Positions 1-5,599 of a stretch of 7,292 nucleotides of DNA are shown here, piece by piece; position 1 is the stretch's first letter, and each line of letters opens with the position of its first letter. The DNA comes from X23 sp050251575. GTDB lineage: Bacteria > Bacillota > Clostridia > SK-Y3. A model generated the notes under the pieces. That model saw only the letters and a program-made list of their open reading frames with translations, was not told the origin of the DNA and did not search any database. Where the stretch lies: the NCBI GenBank assembly GCA_050251575.1, contig JBFWMP010000136.1:1-7292 (forward strand), given 5' to 3'. A program made the position numbers and the translations under genes.

Positions 1-25
1 TTATAATTATAACTAATTTATATGA

Positions 26-64
26 AAAATAGTACATATAAACCAATTTTATATGTACTATTTT
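26..64 (-). terminator. Perfect 17-bp inverted repeat, probable terminator of the CAP gene
   Basis: The arms 26-42 and 48-64 are perfectly complementary and enclose a 5-nt loop (43-47). Read on the minus strand the stem is followed by a run of five T. It lies about 75 nt past the stop codon of the CAP-domain gene, so it fits a rho-independent terminator. The stem is AT-rich and the plus-strand side also ends in TTTT, so it could act in both directions. It could instead be part of a mobile-element end, given the direct repeat beside it. Confidence 0.55.
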
Positions 65-81
65 CTCCTATCACACACTAC

Positions 82-112
82 AGTGGAATTTAACTCTACA
101 AAGTGGAATTTA
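82..112. repeat. 11-bp direct repeat with 20-bp period
   Basis: The sequence AGTGGAATTTA occurs at 82-92 and again at 102-112. Each copy is preceded by a CTACA motif. Closely spaced repeats of this kind, next to the TTGACC at 122-127, are reminiscent of the repeated terminal sequences of IS21-family insertion sequences. No transposase is visible, because the window starts only 81 nt to the left. The IS reading is inference. Confidence 0.4.
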
Positions 113-138
113 CTTTTTCAATTGACCTAAATATAAAA

Positions 139-1056
139 TCATTTAGGCTTACTAATAAACATCTGCGTAAACATGTTGCCATAAGAGCCGCCATTTTTAA
201 TTCCCAGTCCTATATGTGTGAAGTCCGGGCTTAGTATGTTCTTTCTATGTCCCGGAGAATTCATTAATGCTTCATGTGCTTTTTGGACAGTTTGATTACC
301 TGCAATGTTTTCTCCTGCACGAACATATTCTATTCCAAAATCCTTCATCATATCAAAAGGACTGCCATATGTCGGTGAATCATGGCTAAAATAACTATTA
401 TCAATCATATCCTGAGATTTTATTCTTGCCACATTAGTTAGTTCCATATCTATTGTTAAAGATGTCACACCATTTTGAGACCGTGCCTCATTGACTAACC
501 TCAGCATTTCTTGTTCTTGGCTGGTTAGTGTGGTTTTATTTGTCTGCGTATTATCCGGTATCTTTGGAGCAGTTCCACCTTCTGTTCCCGGTGTAGTTTT
601 TGGAGCAGTAGTGCCTGGGACCGTTCCCGGCGTAGTTTTTTGTGTAGTAGTATTCGGGGTAGTGCCTGGAGCAGTCCCCACTGTTGTTCCAGGTGTACCT
701 CCTGGAGTTACCGCTGGAGTACCCGGCGTTGCTGCTTTGTTACCATCTTCAACAACAACAGGCGTACATTGTTGTTCAGCAACAAAACCAATTTGATTGT
801 TAGGGAGCTTTACTGCATACCAATCCGCAACTTTGTTGACTACATCAAGAGTACTATTCTTGTTGGATGTTTGGATGACAGGCGTATCATTTGAACAACC
901 TGTTCTTACATCAGCTCTGTCAGCAGTAACCTTCACCCTCTTAATATCTCCCATTTCAGAAATAGAAGATTCTGCACCTCTTATGGGTCTTTGCGTACAT
1001 GATACTGAAAAAATCAATAGTGTAATTAGCGTTAAAACATACAGTCTTCTTTTCAT
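139..1056 (-). CDS. Secreted CAP-domain (SCP/YkwD-like) lipoprotein with SH3b domain and Pro/Thr/Gly linker
   Basis: This 305-residue protein starts with a positively charged, hydrophobic leader (MKRRLYVLTL...) ending at C20. The residues before C20 (FSVS) fit the loose lipobox pattern, so it is probably a lipid-anchored surface protein. An SH3b-like domain spans about residues 40-98 (RADVRTGCSN, then WYAVKLPNNQIGFV), and C54 and C97 could form a disulfide. A low-complexity linker rich in TPGT/PGTT units covers about 105-175. The C-terminal CAP domain (about 181-303) has the expected residues: H225 in YFSHDSP, E249 in GENIAG, E262, and H270 in GHRKNIL. SH3b domains usually bind cell wall. The molecular role of bacterial CAP proteins is not settled. 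The ATG has a good AGGAGAGG site (1063-1070) 6 nt upstream. It follows the permease gene by 159 nt and probably has its own promoter. Confidence 0.93.
   Translation of the reverse strand: MKRRLYVLTLITLLIFSVSCTQRPIRGAESSISEMGDIKRVKVTADRADVRTGCSNDTPVIQTSNKNSTLDVVNKVADWYAVKLPNNQIGFVAEQQCTPVVVEDGNKAATPGTPAVTPGGTPGTTVGTAPGTTPNTTTQKTTPGTVPGTTAPKTTPGTEGGTAPKIPDNTQTNKTTLTSQEQEMLRLVNEARSQNGVTSLTIDMELTNVARIKSQDMIDNSYFSHDSPTYGSPFDMMKDFGIEYVRAGENIAGNQTVQKAHEALMNSPGHRKNILSPDFTHIGLGIKNGGSYGNMFTQMFISKPK
532..744 (-). repeat. Degenerate coding repeat for the Pro/Thr/Gly linker
   Basis: This stretch encodes residues 105-175 of the CAP lipoprotein. It is made of imperfect TPGT, APGT and PGTT units, and near-identical DNA blocks recur at 584-601 and 623-640, 39 bp apart. 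Such linkers are extended and flexible, and probably span part of the cell wall between the SH3b and CAP domains. Repeat number may vary between strains by slippage or recombination. Confidence 0.7.
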
Positions 1057-1148
1057 AATAATCCTCTCCTAATTTTTAATTGAAACATTATCTGCTCTAT
1101 CAATATTATTAGGAGATATTTAATTTTTATTAAGAAACTTATTTTTAA

Positions 1149-1177
1149 ATAATATATATAACGTACAAGTAATGCAA
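1149..1177 (-). promoter_or_regulatory. Candidate sigma-A-type promoter for the CAP gene
   Basis: On the minus strand TTGCAT (1172-1177) is followed after exactly 17 nt by TATTAT (1149-1154), in an AT-rich spacer about 90 nt before the start codon. The -10 matches 5 of 6 consensus positions but the -35 only 3 of 6. No convincing terminator separates the upstream permease gene from this point, so read-through is also possible. A sporulation sigma factor cannot be excluded by eye. Confidence 0.4.
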
Positions 1178-1215
1178 TTCTTGATTTATTGTCTGCTTGC
1201 TAGAGCTAAGCACCG

Positions 1216-2577
1216 TTACTGTCTGCGCAATGCTTCTATGGGCGGTACCGATGATGCCGATACAGCCGGATAAACACCGAATAGAAGACCTGATATCATT
1301 GCTACCACAGTTGCTATACGGATTGCTTTCAGACTTACTGCTGTTTGAAAACCGATATTCTCAAAAAGCTTAAGCCCCCATATCCCAGCCACAATACCAA
1401 CCACTGAGCCTATAAAACTTACATATAAGGCTTCAAGAATAAATTGCAGCAGCAAATCGCTCTGTTTAGCTCCCATTGCTCTTCTTACACCTATTTCTTC
1501 TATTCTCTCATTAACTGCAACCATCATAATATTCATGATACCTAATCCGCCAACCAGCAAAGATACTGCAGCAATTCCTCCCAACAATAACGTCATTACA
1601 CGGTTAGCATTGTCTGCTTCATTCACCATTTGATTTAAATTCGTAATAGTTACCAAGTCTTCTTTTTTATTTGGCTCGGGAGTCTTGGGGTCTTCTTCTT
1701 TCGCCGTTTGATTTCTACTCCCCATCCTTTTTTCCATTATCCTCTGGTCAATCATTCCCACATTCATGCCCATATCTGCCGTACTAATTCCTATACTGTC
1801 CTGACCCCCTCCATCACTTGGAGATTTTTGATCTACTCCTAAGCTTACTTTGATAATCCTGCTCAACTGTGCAACCGCCAAATCTACTACCTCAGGTGAT
1901 GCAGCTTTTATCCATATTTCTTCTACGGTTCTCTTTTCAGCTATTTTTTGAGCTGCCGTATAGGGGATAACAACCTTATTGTCAATATCGTCGGCATTTC
2001 CTTTACCCTTTGCTGACAGCACCCCCATAATTGTATACGTCTGCCCGTTCAAAACTATCTTATAACCCAATACATTACGACCGCCCATCAATCTCATGCC
2101 GACATTGTATCCCAATACCGCAACAGGAGCACGCTGATTAACATGCACACCTGTAAAAAAGCGTCCTGCAATTAATTTATGATCCCTAACTTCCGGAAAA
2201 CGATTGTTAACACCTATGATGCCTATATTCTCTCTCGTCCTGCGCCATCTCATAAGTGTATCCGCATGAACTACCGGAGTAGCCACCTGCAGCCCATTTA
2301 CACGTTCTACCAGCTGCTCCGGATAATCCGATTGAAATTCCGCCACCGATTGATGCGCTTTAATAGCGATTACATTGCTTCCTAAGCTTTCAAACTGCTC
2401 GACTACGGCCCTGCGTGCCCCTTCTCCTATTCCCATCAAGCTGACAACAGAGGTAACACCTATTGCTACACCCAGAATAGTAAGCGCAGAACGCAGGGGA
2501 TTAGCTAAAATACCGTCTAACGCCATTTTGGCTGCAAACCACCATCTGATAAAAATGGAATAAAAATGCCTTTTCAT
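1216..2577 (-). CDS. MacB-type ABC transporter permease (FtsX fold) with a polar insertion
   Basis: This 453-residue membrane protein has the MacB permease layout. TM1 lies at about 32-52, after an ANPLRSALTILGVAIGV segment typical of the family. A large extracytoplasmic MacB_PCD-type domain covers about 53-245. Three C-terminal helices follow at about 326-354, 376-400 and 420-442. The family signature GGLGIMNIMMVAVNER (343-358) continues into EIGVRRAMGA (361-370), and the protein ends with the usual PPIEALRRQ. Unlike fused MacB it has no ATPase domain; that is the separate gene two positions upstream. Residues 246-307 are an extra low-complexity, charged segment between the extracytoplasmic domain and TM2. 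The ATG has a GAGG site (2585-2588) 7 nt upstream, and the gene follows the tandem adaptor by 46 nt. In this family the permease transmits ATPase motion to the extracytoplasmic side rather than forming a simple channel. The substrate is unknown. Confidence 0.93.
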   Translation of the reverse strand: MKRHFYSIFIRWWFAAKMALDGILANPLRSALTILGVAIGVTSVVSLMGIGEGARRAVVEQFESLGSNVIAIKAHQSVAEFQSDYPEQLVERVNGLQVATPVVHADTLMRWRRTRENIGIIGVNNRFPEVRDHKLIAGRFFTGVHVNQRAPVAVLGYNVGMRLMGGRNVLGYKIVLNGQTYTIMGVLSAKGKGNADDIDNKVVIPYTAAQKIAEKRTVEEIWIKAASPEVVDLAVAQLSRIIKVSLGVDQKSPSDGGGQDSIGISTADMGMNVGMIDQRIMEKRMGSRNQTAKEEDPKTPEPNKKEDLVTITNLNQMVNEADNANRVMTLLLGGIAAVSLLVGGLGIMNIMMVAVNERIEEIGVRRAMGAKQSDLLLQFILEALYVSFIGSVVGIVAGIWGLKLFENIGFQTAVSLKAIRIATVVAMISGLLFGVYPAVSASSVPPIEALRRQ

Positions 2578-2623
2578 CTTGAAACCTCACTTTATATTAT
2601 ATTCATGCTATTCTTCCAATTTT

Positions 2624-4324
2624 TTATTCAGATGCATCGTCTGATTTAACATCTTCATTATTCTCTTTTGCTCTATCCGGAAGCAATCCTGCTCCTGTTT
2701 CAATTTGTTCACTAGGCATCAGCTCTGCACTGGTCCCCACTACTACTTTATCTCCTTCTTTTAAACCACTTATTATTTCCCCCATTTTATCATTCATCAG
2801 ACCTACTTGAACAGGTACTACCTCGGTAGTCACGCCATCTTCCCTCATTATTTCTACCATCGATTTGCCTTCTTCATCAAAGATAGCTTCGACAGGTACC
2901 AAAAGTACATCCTTTGCACTTCCTACATCAATATGTGCCGTTGCCTTCATACCCGGTCTAAGCTCAGGCGTTCCTTCCACCTTTATAATAACCGGAAATT
3001 TGGAAATCCCTTGACCTGAATCTTGCCCTCTCGGTTCAATATACTGAACTTCTCCTTTTAGTTCCTTGTTCGCTAAAGCATCTACCGTTACTCTGACAGG
3101 AGCTTCCTGCTTGATATGGATAATATCAATATCGTCTACCTGCGTATAAAGCATCATATTGGAAACAGTATATAAGCGCCCTATCCATTGTCCAGGCCAC
3201 ACTTCCGTACCGGGCTGTTCATTAATTTCAGCTACAATTCCATCCATAGGTGCTTTTACTTCGAGAAATTGCAGATTTGTATTAAGGTCTTCCAGCTGAG
3301 ATTCCAACCTTCTTATTAATTCAATACTAGACTGAAGCTTTGTTTCAATATCACTTCCGGACATGGTAATAATAGGATCACCTTCATTTACTGTTGCCAT
3401 ATTTTGAACATGTACTTTTGTAACAACTGCTTCTACTGAAGTATTCATAAGCCTTTCTTCTTTCAGAAATTCGCTTACCTTACCCGTATTGGCAACGTAA
3501 TAAATACTCACATTATCCTCTTCGCTGCGGATGCCTACCCTAACTTCCATATCCCTTTGCACTAAACCCATATTGTCTGCTTCTATCATTACCAAATATA
3601 CAAATCCTTGGGCAAAATTTTCATTCTTGTCACTGCCGTCCCCTTTATTATAAGGAATACGATTAGGATTAATATGAGTAATGGTACCCTCATATTCTTC
3701 ATCGAAATACGGAAAACGCAGTACTACCTTCTGTCCCTCTTTTATTCTTTTATATTCTCCCTCATAAAGGTGCACTTCTACTTTATATTTGCTGCTATCT
3801 ACAATTCTGGCAATGCTGGCCCCTTCTTCCAATTTTGAGCCTTCTTCCACCTCTAGTTCATTTACCACCCCGTCAATGGGTGAAGTGATAATAATGCCCT
3901 TCATCGGGTTTAAATTGCTCAATTCTTCAATAGGTATCCTGCTCATCTCGGACAGCTGTCTGCGTTTTTCTTCTAACTCGTCCTTTATTCGATCAATTTC
4001 CTTTAGCAATTCAACCGCGCTTAGTTTTGCCACAACCTGGCCCTGTTTTACCGCTTCACCTTCTTTAATGAAAAACTCTTCTATCACTGCCTGGAAACCA
4101 CCCCGGTAGCCTCCACCTACCCGTATGGCACCGTCATCCGATGGATCCAACCTCCCTACCGCTTCGACTTTCACGTCAATGTCCCCTTTAACGACCTCCC
4201 GGGTCGCATAAACGGGTCCTTGCACCGCTTGCTTTGCAGGCGGCATTAATTCTTTATAAGCATAGAACCCTCCTCCAATAACAATAACCAAAATCATAAC
4301 AATCATTAACATACGCTGTAGCAT
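2624..4324 (-). CDS. Membrane fusion protein (HlyD/MacA-like adaptor) with two tandem adaptor modules
   Basis: This is a membrane-anchored adaptor of 566 residues; single-module MacA-type adaptors usually have about 370-400. An N-terminal anchor (about 7-23) is followed by two successive copies of the adaptor core. Module 1 (about 75-225) holds a lipoyl half (EEFFIKEGEAVKQGQVVAKL), a short helix, the second half (TSPIDGVVNELEVEEGSKL) and a beta-barrel. Module 2 (about 297-470) repeats this (NEGDPIITMSG, a helical hairpin at 325-352, KAPMDGIVAEI, then barrel). A membrane-proximal domain follows (about 471-545) with LLVPVEAIFDEEG and GLKEGDKVVVG. The C-terminus is acidic. Residues are numbered from an in-frame TTG at 4325-4327. 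I prefer the ATG at 4322-4324, because AAGGGGG (4333-4339) sits 8 nt before it against 5 nt before the TTG. It lies between ATPase and permease genes, so it should be the adaptor of that complex. Confidence 0.9.
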   Translation of the reverse strand: MLQRMLMIVMILVIVIGGGFYAYKELMPPAKQAVQGPVYATREVVKGDIDVKVEAVGRLDPSDDGAIRVGGGYRGGFQAVIEEFFIKEGEAVKQGQVVAKLSAVELLKEIDRIKDELEEKRRQLSEMSRIPIEELSNLNPMKGIIITSPIDGVVNELEVEEGSKLEEGASIARIVDSSKYKVEVHLYEGEYKRIKEGQKVVLRFPYFDEEYEGTITHINPNRIPYNKGDGSDKNENFAQGFVYLVMIEADNMGLVQRDMEVRVGIRSEEDNVSIYYVANTGKVSEFLKEERLMNTSVEAVVTKVHVQNMATVNEGDPIITMSGSDIETKLQSSIELIRRLESQLEDLNTNLQFLEVKAPMDGIVAEINEQPGTEVWPGQWIGRLYTVSNMMLYTQVDDIDIIHIKQEAPVRVTVDALANKELKGEVQYIEPRGQDSGQGISKFPVIIKVEGTPELRPGMKATAHIDVGSAKDVLLVPVEAIFDEEGKSMVEIMREDGVTTEVVPVQVGLMNDKMGEIISGLKEGDKVVVGTSAELMPSEQIETGAGLLPDRAKENNEDVKSDDASE

Positions 4325-4332
4325 CAAAATGT

Positions 4333-4339
4333 CCCCCTT
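4333..4339 (-). promoter_or_regulatory. Ribosome binding site deciding the tandem-adaptor start
   Basis: AAGGGGG on the minus strand lies 8 nt before ATG (4322-4324) and 5 nt before an in-frame TTG (4325-4327). The spacing and the stronger codon favour ATG. An identical copy of this site is present after the N gap (4560-4566) because of the contig overlap; there it has no gene behind it. Confidence 0.6.
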
Positions 4340-4346
4340 GTTTTTA

Positions 4347-4400
4347 GTTTGCAGTCATATAATACACCCTCAACTATCAGCAATACATAACTGCACAAAC
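4347..4400 (-). other. Possible mRNA hairpin between the ATPase and adaptor genes
   Basis: On the minus strand GTTTG-TG-CAGTTATGTA (4384-4400) can pair with TATATGACTGCAAAC (4347-4361), giving about 15 bp with a 2-nt bulge, two G-U pairs and a 22-nt loop. It starts 3 nt after the ATPase stop. No T-run follows, so it does not look like a terminator. It could stabilise or set the processing of the operon mRNA. The same sequence is repeated after the gap at 4574-4627. Confidence 0.3.
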
Positions 4401-4403
4401 ATA

Positions 4404-4450
4404 CTAAGCTTTATTTTTTAATTCATCTATTCTTTCAATTTCTCCGTCCA
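4404..4450 (-). pseudogene. Duplicated 3' end of the ATPase gene, assembly artefact
   Basis: This stretch encodes the final 14 residues (ending IDELKNKA) and stop of the ATPase whose intact copy is at 4631-5326. It runs into the N block. It is best read as the same locus seen on the neighbouring contig, not as a second or broken gene. Confidence 0.85.
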
Positions 4451-4550
4451 NNNNNNNNNNNNNNNNNNNNNNNNNNNNNNNNNNNNNNNNNNNNNNNNNN
4501 NNNNNNNNNNNNNNNNNNNNNNNNNNNNNNNNNNNNNNNNNNNNNNNNNN
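4451..4550. other. Assembly gap of exactly 100 N
   Basis: One hundred consecutive N form a placeholder of conventional length for an unknown gap. Because both flanks are the same 127-bp sequence, the real gap length is probably negative. Collapsing it removes 227 bp from the window and leaves the ATPase stop 79 nt upstream of the adaptor ATG. Confidence 0.95.
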
Positions 4551-4677
4551 TCAAAATGTCCCCCTTGTTTTTAGTTTGCAGTCATATAATACACCCTCAA
4601 CTATCAGCAATACATAACTGCACAAACATACTAAGCTTTATTTTTTAATTCATCTATTCTTTCAATTTCTCCGTCCA
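4551..4677. repeat. 127-bp exact repeat, right copy (contig end overlap)
   Basis: This is identical to 4324-4450 and begins directly after the N block. The part at 4631-4677 is the genuine 3' end of the intact ATPase gene. The part at 4551-4630 is the downstream intergenic region, which breaks off at the first base of the adaptor start codon. Confidence 0.9.
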
Positions 4678-5326
4678 GAATACGAATAATCCTATCACCA
4701 TATTCAGCTATTTTTTCGTCATGAGTTACCTGAATTATGGTTATTCCATAGTTACTGTTGAGCTGCCTGAAAACCTGCATAATATTTTTTCCGGACGCGG
4801 AATCCAAAGCCCCGGTCGGTTCGTCCGCCAGAACAACAGACGGTTCCATGGCAATAGCTCTTGCGATAGCGACTCTCTGCTGCTGTCCTCCTGATAGCTG
4901 AGCCGGAACATGATACATCCTATCGGATAGTTCTACCATCTCCAGTGCTTTTTTTGCTCTGTTCCGTCGCTCTTTGCCTAACATCCCGCGATAAATAAGA
5001 GGCAGTTGTACATTTTCCAGTGCATTTAATCTGGGTAAAAGATGAAACCTTTGAAAAACAAAACCGATATACTGATTTCTGATATCAGCCAGCATACTAT
5101 CCCGCAATTTTTCCACCCTTTTCCCCGAAAGCTCATATGTACCCGATGTTGGCTTATCCAAGCATCCTATGATATTCAGTAAAGTTGATTTGCCCGAGCC
5201 GGAAGGACCCATAATGGAAACAAACTCTCCATCTTCAATGGTTAAATCTATTTTCTTTAATGCCGTTACCTGAATCTGTCCTACTTTATAACTTCGAGCT
5301 ATATCTTGTAATTCTATAACCCCCAA
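4631..5326 (-). CDS. ABC transporter ATP-binding protein, LolD/MacB family
   Basis: This 231-residue ATPase is full length for the family and has all nucleotide-binding motifs: Walker A GPSGSGKST (40-48), Q-loop Q92 in FVFQRFHLLPRL, signature LSGGQQQRV (144-152), Walker B VVLADEP (164-170) with E169 as catalytic base, and H-loop H202 in VTHD. The GFVFQRFHLLPRLNALENV and ADEPTGALDS stretches are typical of ATPases that drive FtsX/MacB permeases. It is a cytoplasmic protein expected to dimerise and power the permease at 1216-2577. The start is TTG (5324-5326): GGGAGG (5336-5341) lies 9 nt upstream, and no in-frame ATG is available near it. It opens the second operon, behind a terminator and a candidate promoter. 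Its last codons also appear before the N gap. Confidence 0.95.
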   Translation of the reverse strand: MGVIELQDIARSYKVGQIQVTALKKIDLTIEDGEFVSIMGPSGSGKSTLLNIIGCLDKPTSGTYELSGKRVEKLRDSMLADIRNQYIGFVFQRFHLLPRLNALENVQLPLIYRGMLGKERRNRAKKALEMVELSDRMYHVPAQLSGGQQQRVAIARAIAMEPSVVLADEPTGALDSASGKNIMQVFRQLNSNYGITIIQVTHDEKIAEYGDRIIRILDGEIERIDELKNKA

Positions 5327-5335
5327 AATATTTTT

Positions 5336-5341
5336 CCTCCC
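5336..5341 (-). promoter_or_regulatory. Ribosome binding site supporting the TTG start of the ATPase
   Basis: GGGAGG on the minus strand lies 9 nt before the TTG at 5324-5326. It supports that non-ATG codon as the start, since the reading frame offers no ATG between this site and the conserved IELQDIARSYKVG segment. Confidence 0.65.
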
Positions 5342-5431
5342 ATACTTCTAATCTATTTAAATTTAATAATTACTCAACTTATTGTTAGACGCTATGATTC
5401 CATTTTTGGTTTCACTTAATCATACATTTTT

Positions 5432-5458
5432 ATTATATTTTTTTAAGATATCTGCCAA
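5432..5458 (-). promoter_or_regulatory. Candidate promoter of the ATPase-adaptor-permease operon
   Basis: On the minus strand a perfect TATAAT (5432-5437) has TTGGCA (5453-5458; 5 of 6 matches to the -35) 15 nt upstream, with a seven-A tract in the spacer. The spacing is 2 nt shorter than ideal, so the exact -35 is uncertain. It lies between the terminator of the preceding unit and the ATPase gene, leaving a 5' leader of about 100 nt. The rest of the 5327-5524 spacer is AT-rich and shows no clear riboswitch, operator or small gene. Confidence 0.45.
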
Positions 5459-5524
5459 AAGTCCTCTTATGCTCACAAAATACATTCTGCCTAAGTAAGC
5501 ACATTTTGCTATAACCTTACATAC

Positions 5525-5573
5525 AAAAAAGGCTAGTCTCCCATAGTACTAAACTATGTGAAAACCAACCTTT
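5525..5573 (-). terminator. Rho-independent terminator after the HlyD-type adaptor gene
   Basis: On the minus strand an arm at 5554-5573 pairs with an arm at 5528-5546 across a 7-nt loop. The roughly 19-bp stem contains several G-U pairs, one bulge and one mismatch, and it runs straight into six T (minus strand of 5525-5530). It begins 26 nt after the stop codon of the adaptor gene at 5600. It separates the first transport unit from the ATPase operon. Confidence 0.8.
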
Positions 5574-5599
5574 ATTTCATCACTTGATGAGCAAGATTT

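Larger units (their letters stand above)
4324..4450. repeat. 127-bp exact repeat, left copy (contig end overlap)
   Basis: These 127 bases are identical to 4551-4677, and the copy runs exactly up to the N block. They contain the ATPase-adaptor intergenic region and the last 14 codons plus stop of the ATPase gene (4404-4450). The position flush against the gap and the exact length of 127, a common maximum k-mer size in de Bruijn assemblers, indicate unmerged overlapping contigs rather than a biological duplication. Confidence 0.9.

Noticed and set aside
491..1072. Three overlapping plus-strand open frames opposite the CAP lipoprotein gene
   Set aside because: They are antisense shadows of the repeat-rich linker and SH3b coding region. 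Their proteins are low-complexity or unrecognisable, and the minus-strand gene has clear domains and a ribosome site.
1195..1211. Short inverted repeat GCTTGCT/GCTAAGC just after the permease stop
   Set aside because: The stem is short with a mismatch and has no T-run on the minus strand, so it is not a convincing terminator.
2179..4109. Several plus-strand open frames opposite the permease and tandem adaptor
   Set aside because: Each lies inside a well-supported minus-strand gene and shows no recognisable domain.
4325..4327. TTG as start codon of the tandem adaptor
   Set aside because: The adjacent ATG has better spacing (8 nt) from AAGGGGG and is the stronger codon. The difference is one residue.
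4324..4677. A real tandem duplication of the ATPase 3' end flanking an unsequenced insert
   Set aside because: Exact identity, the length of 127 and the position flush against a round 100-N placeholder fit contig overlap much better.
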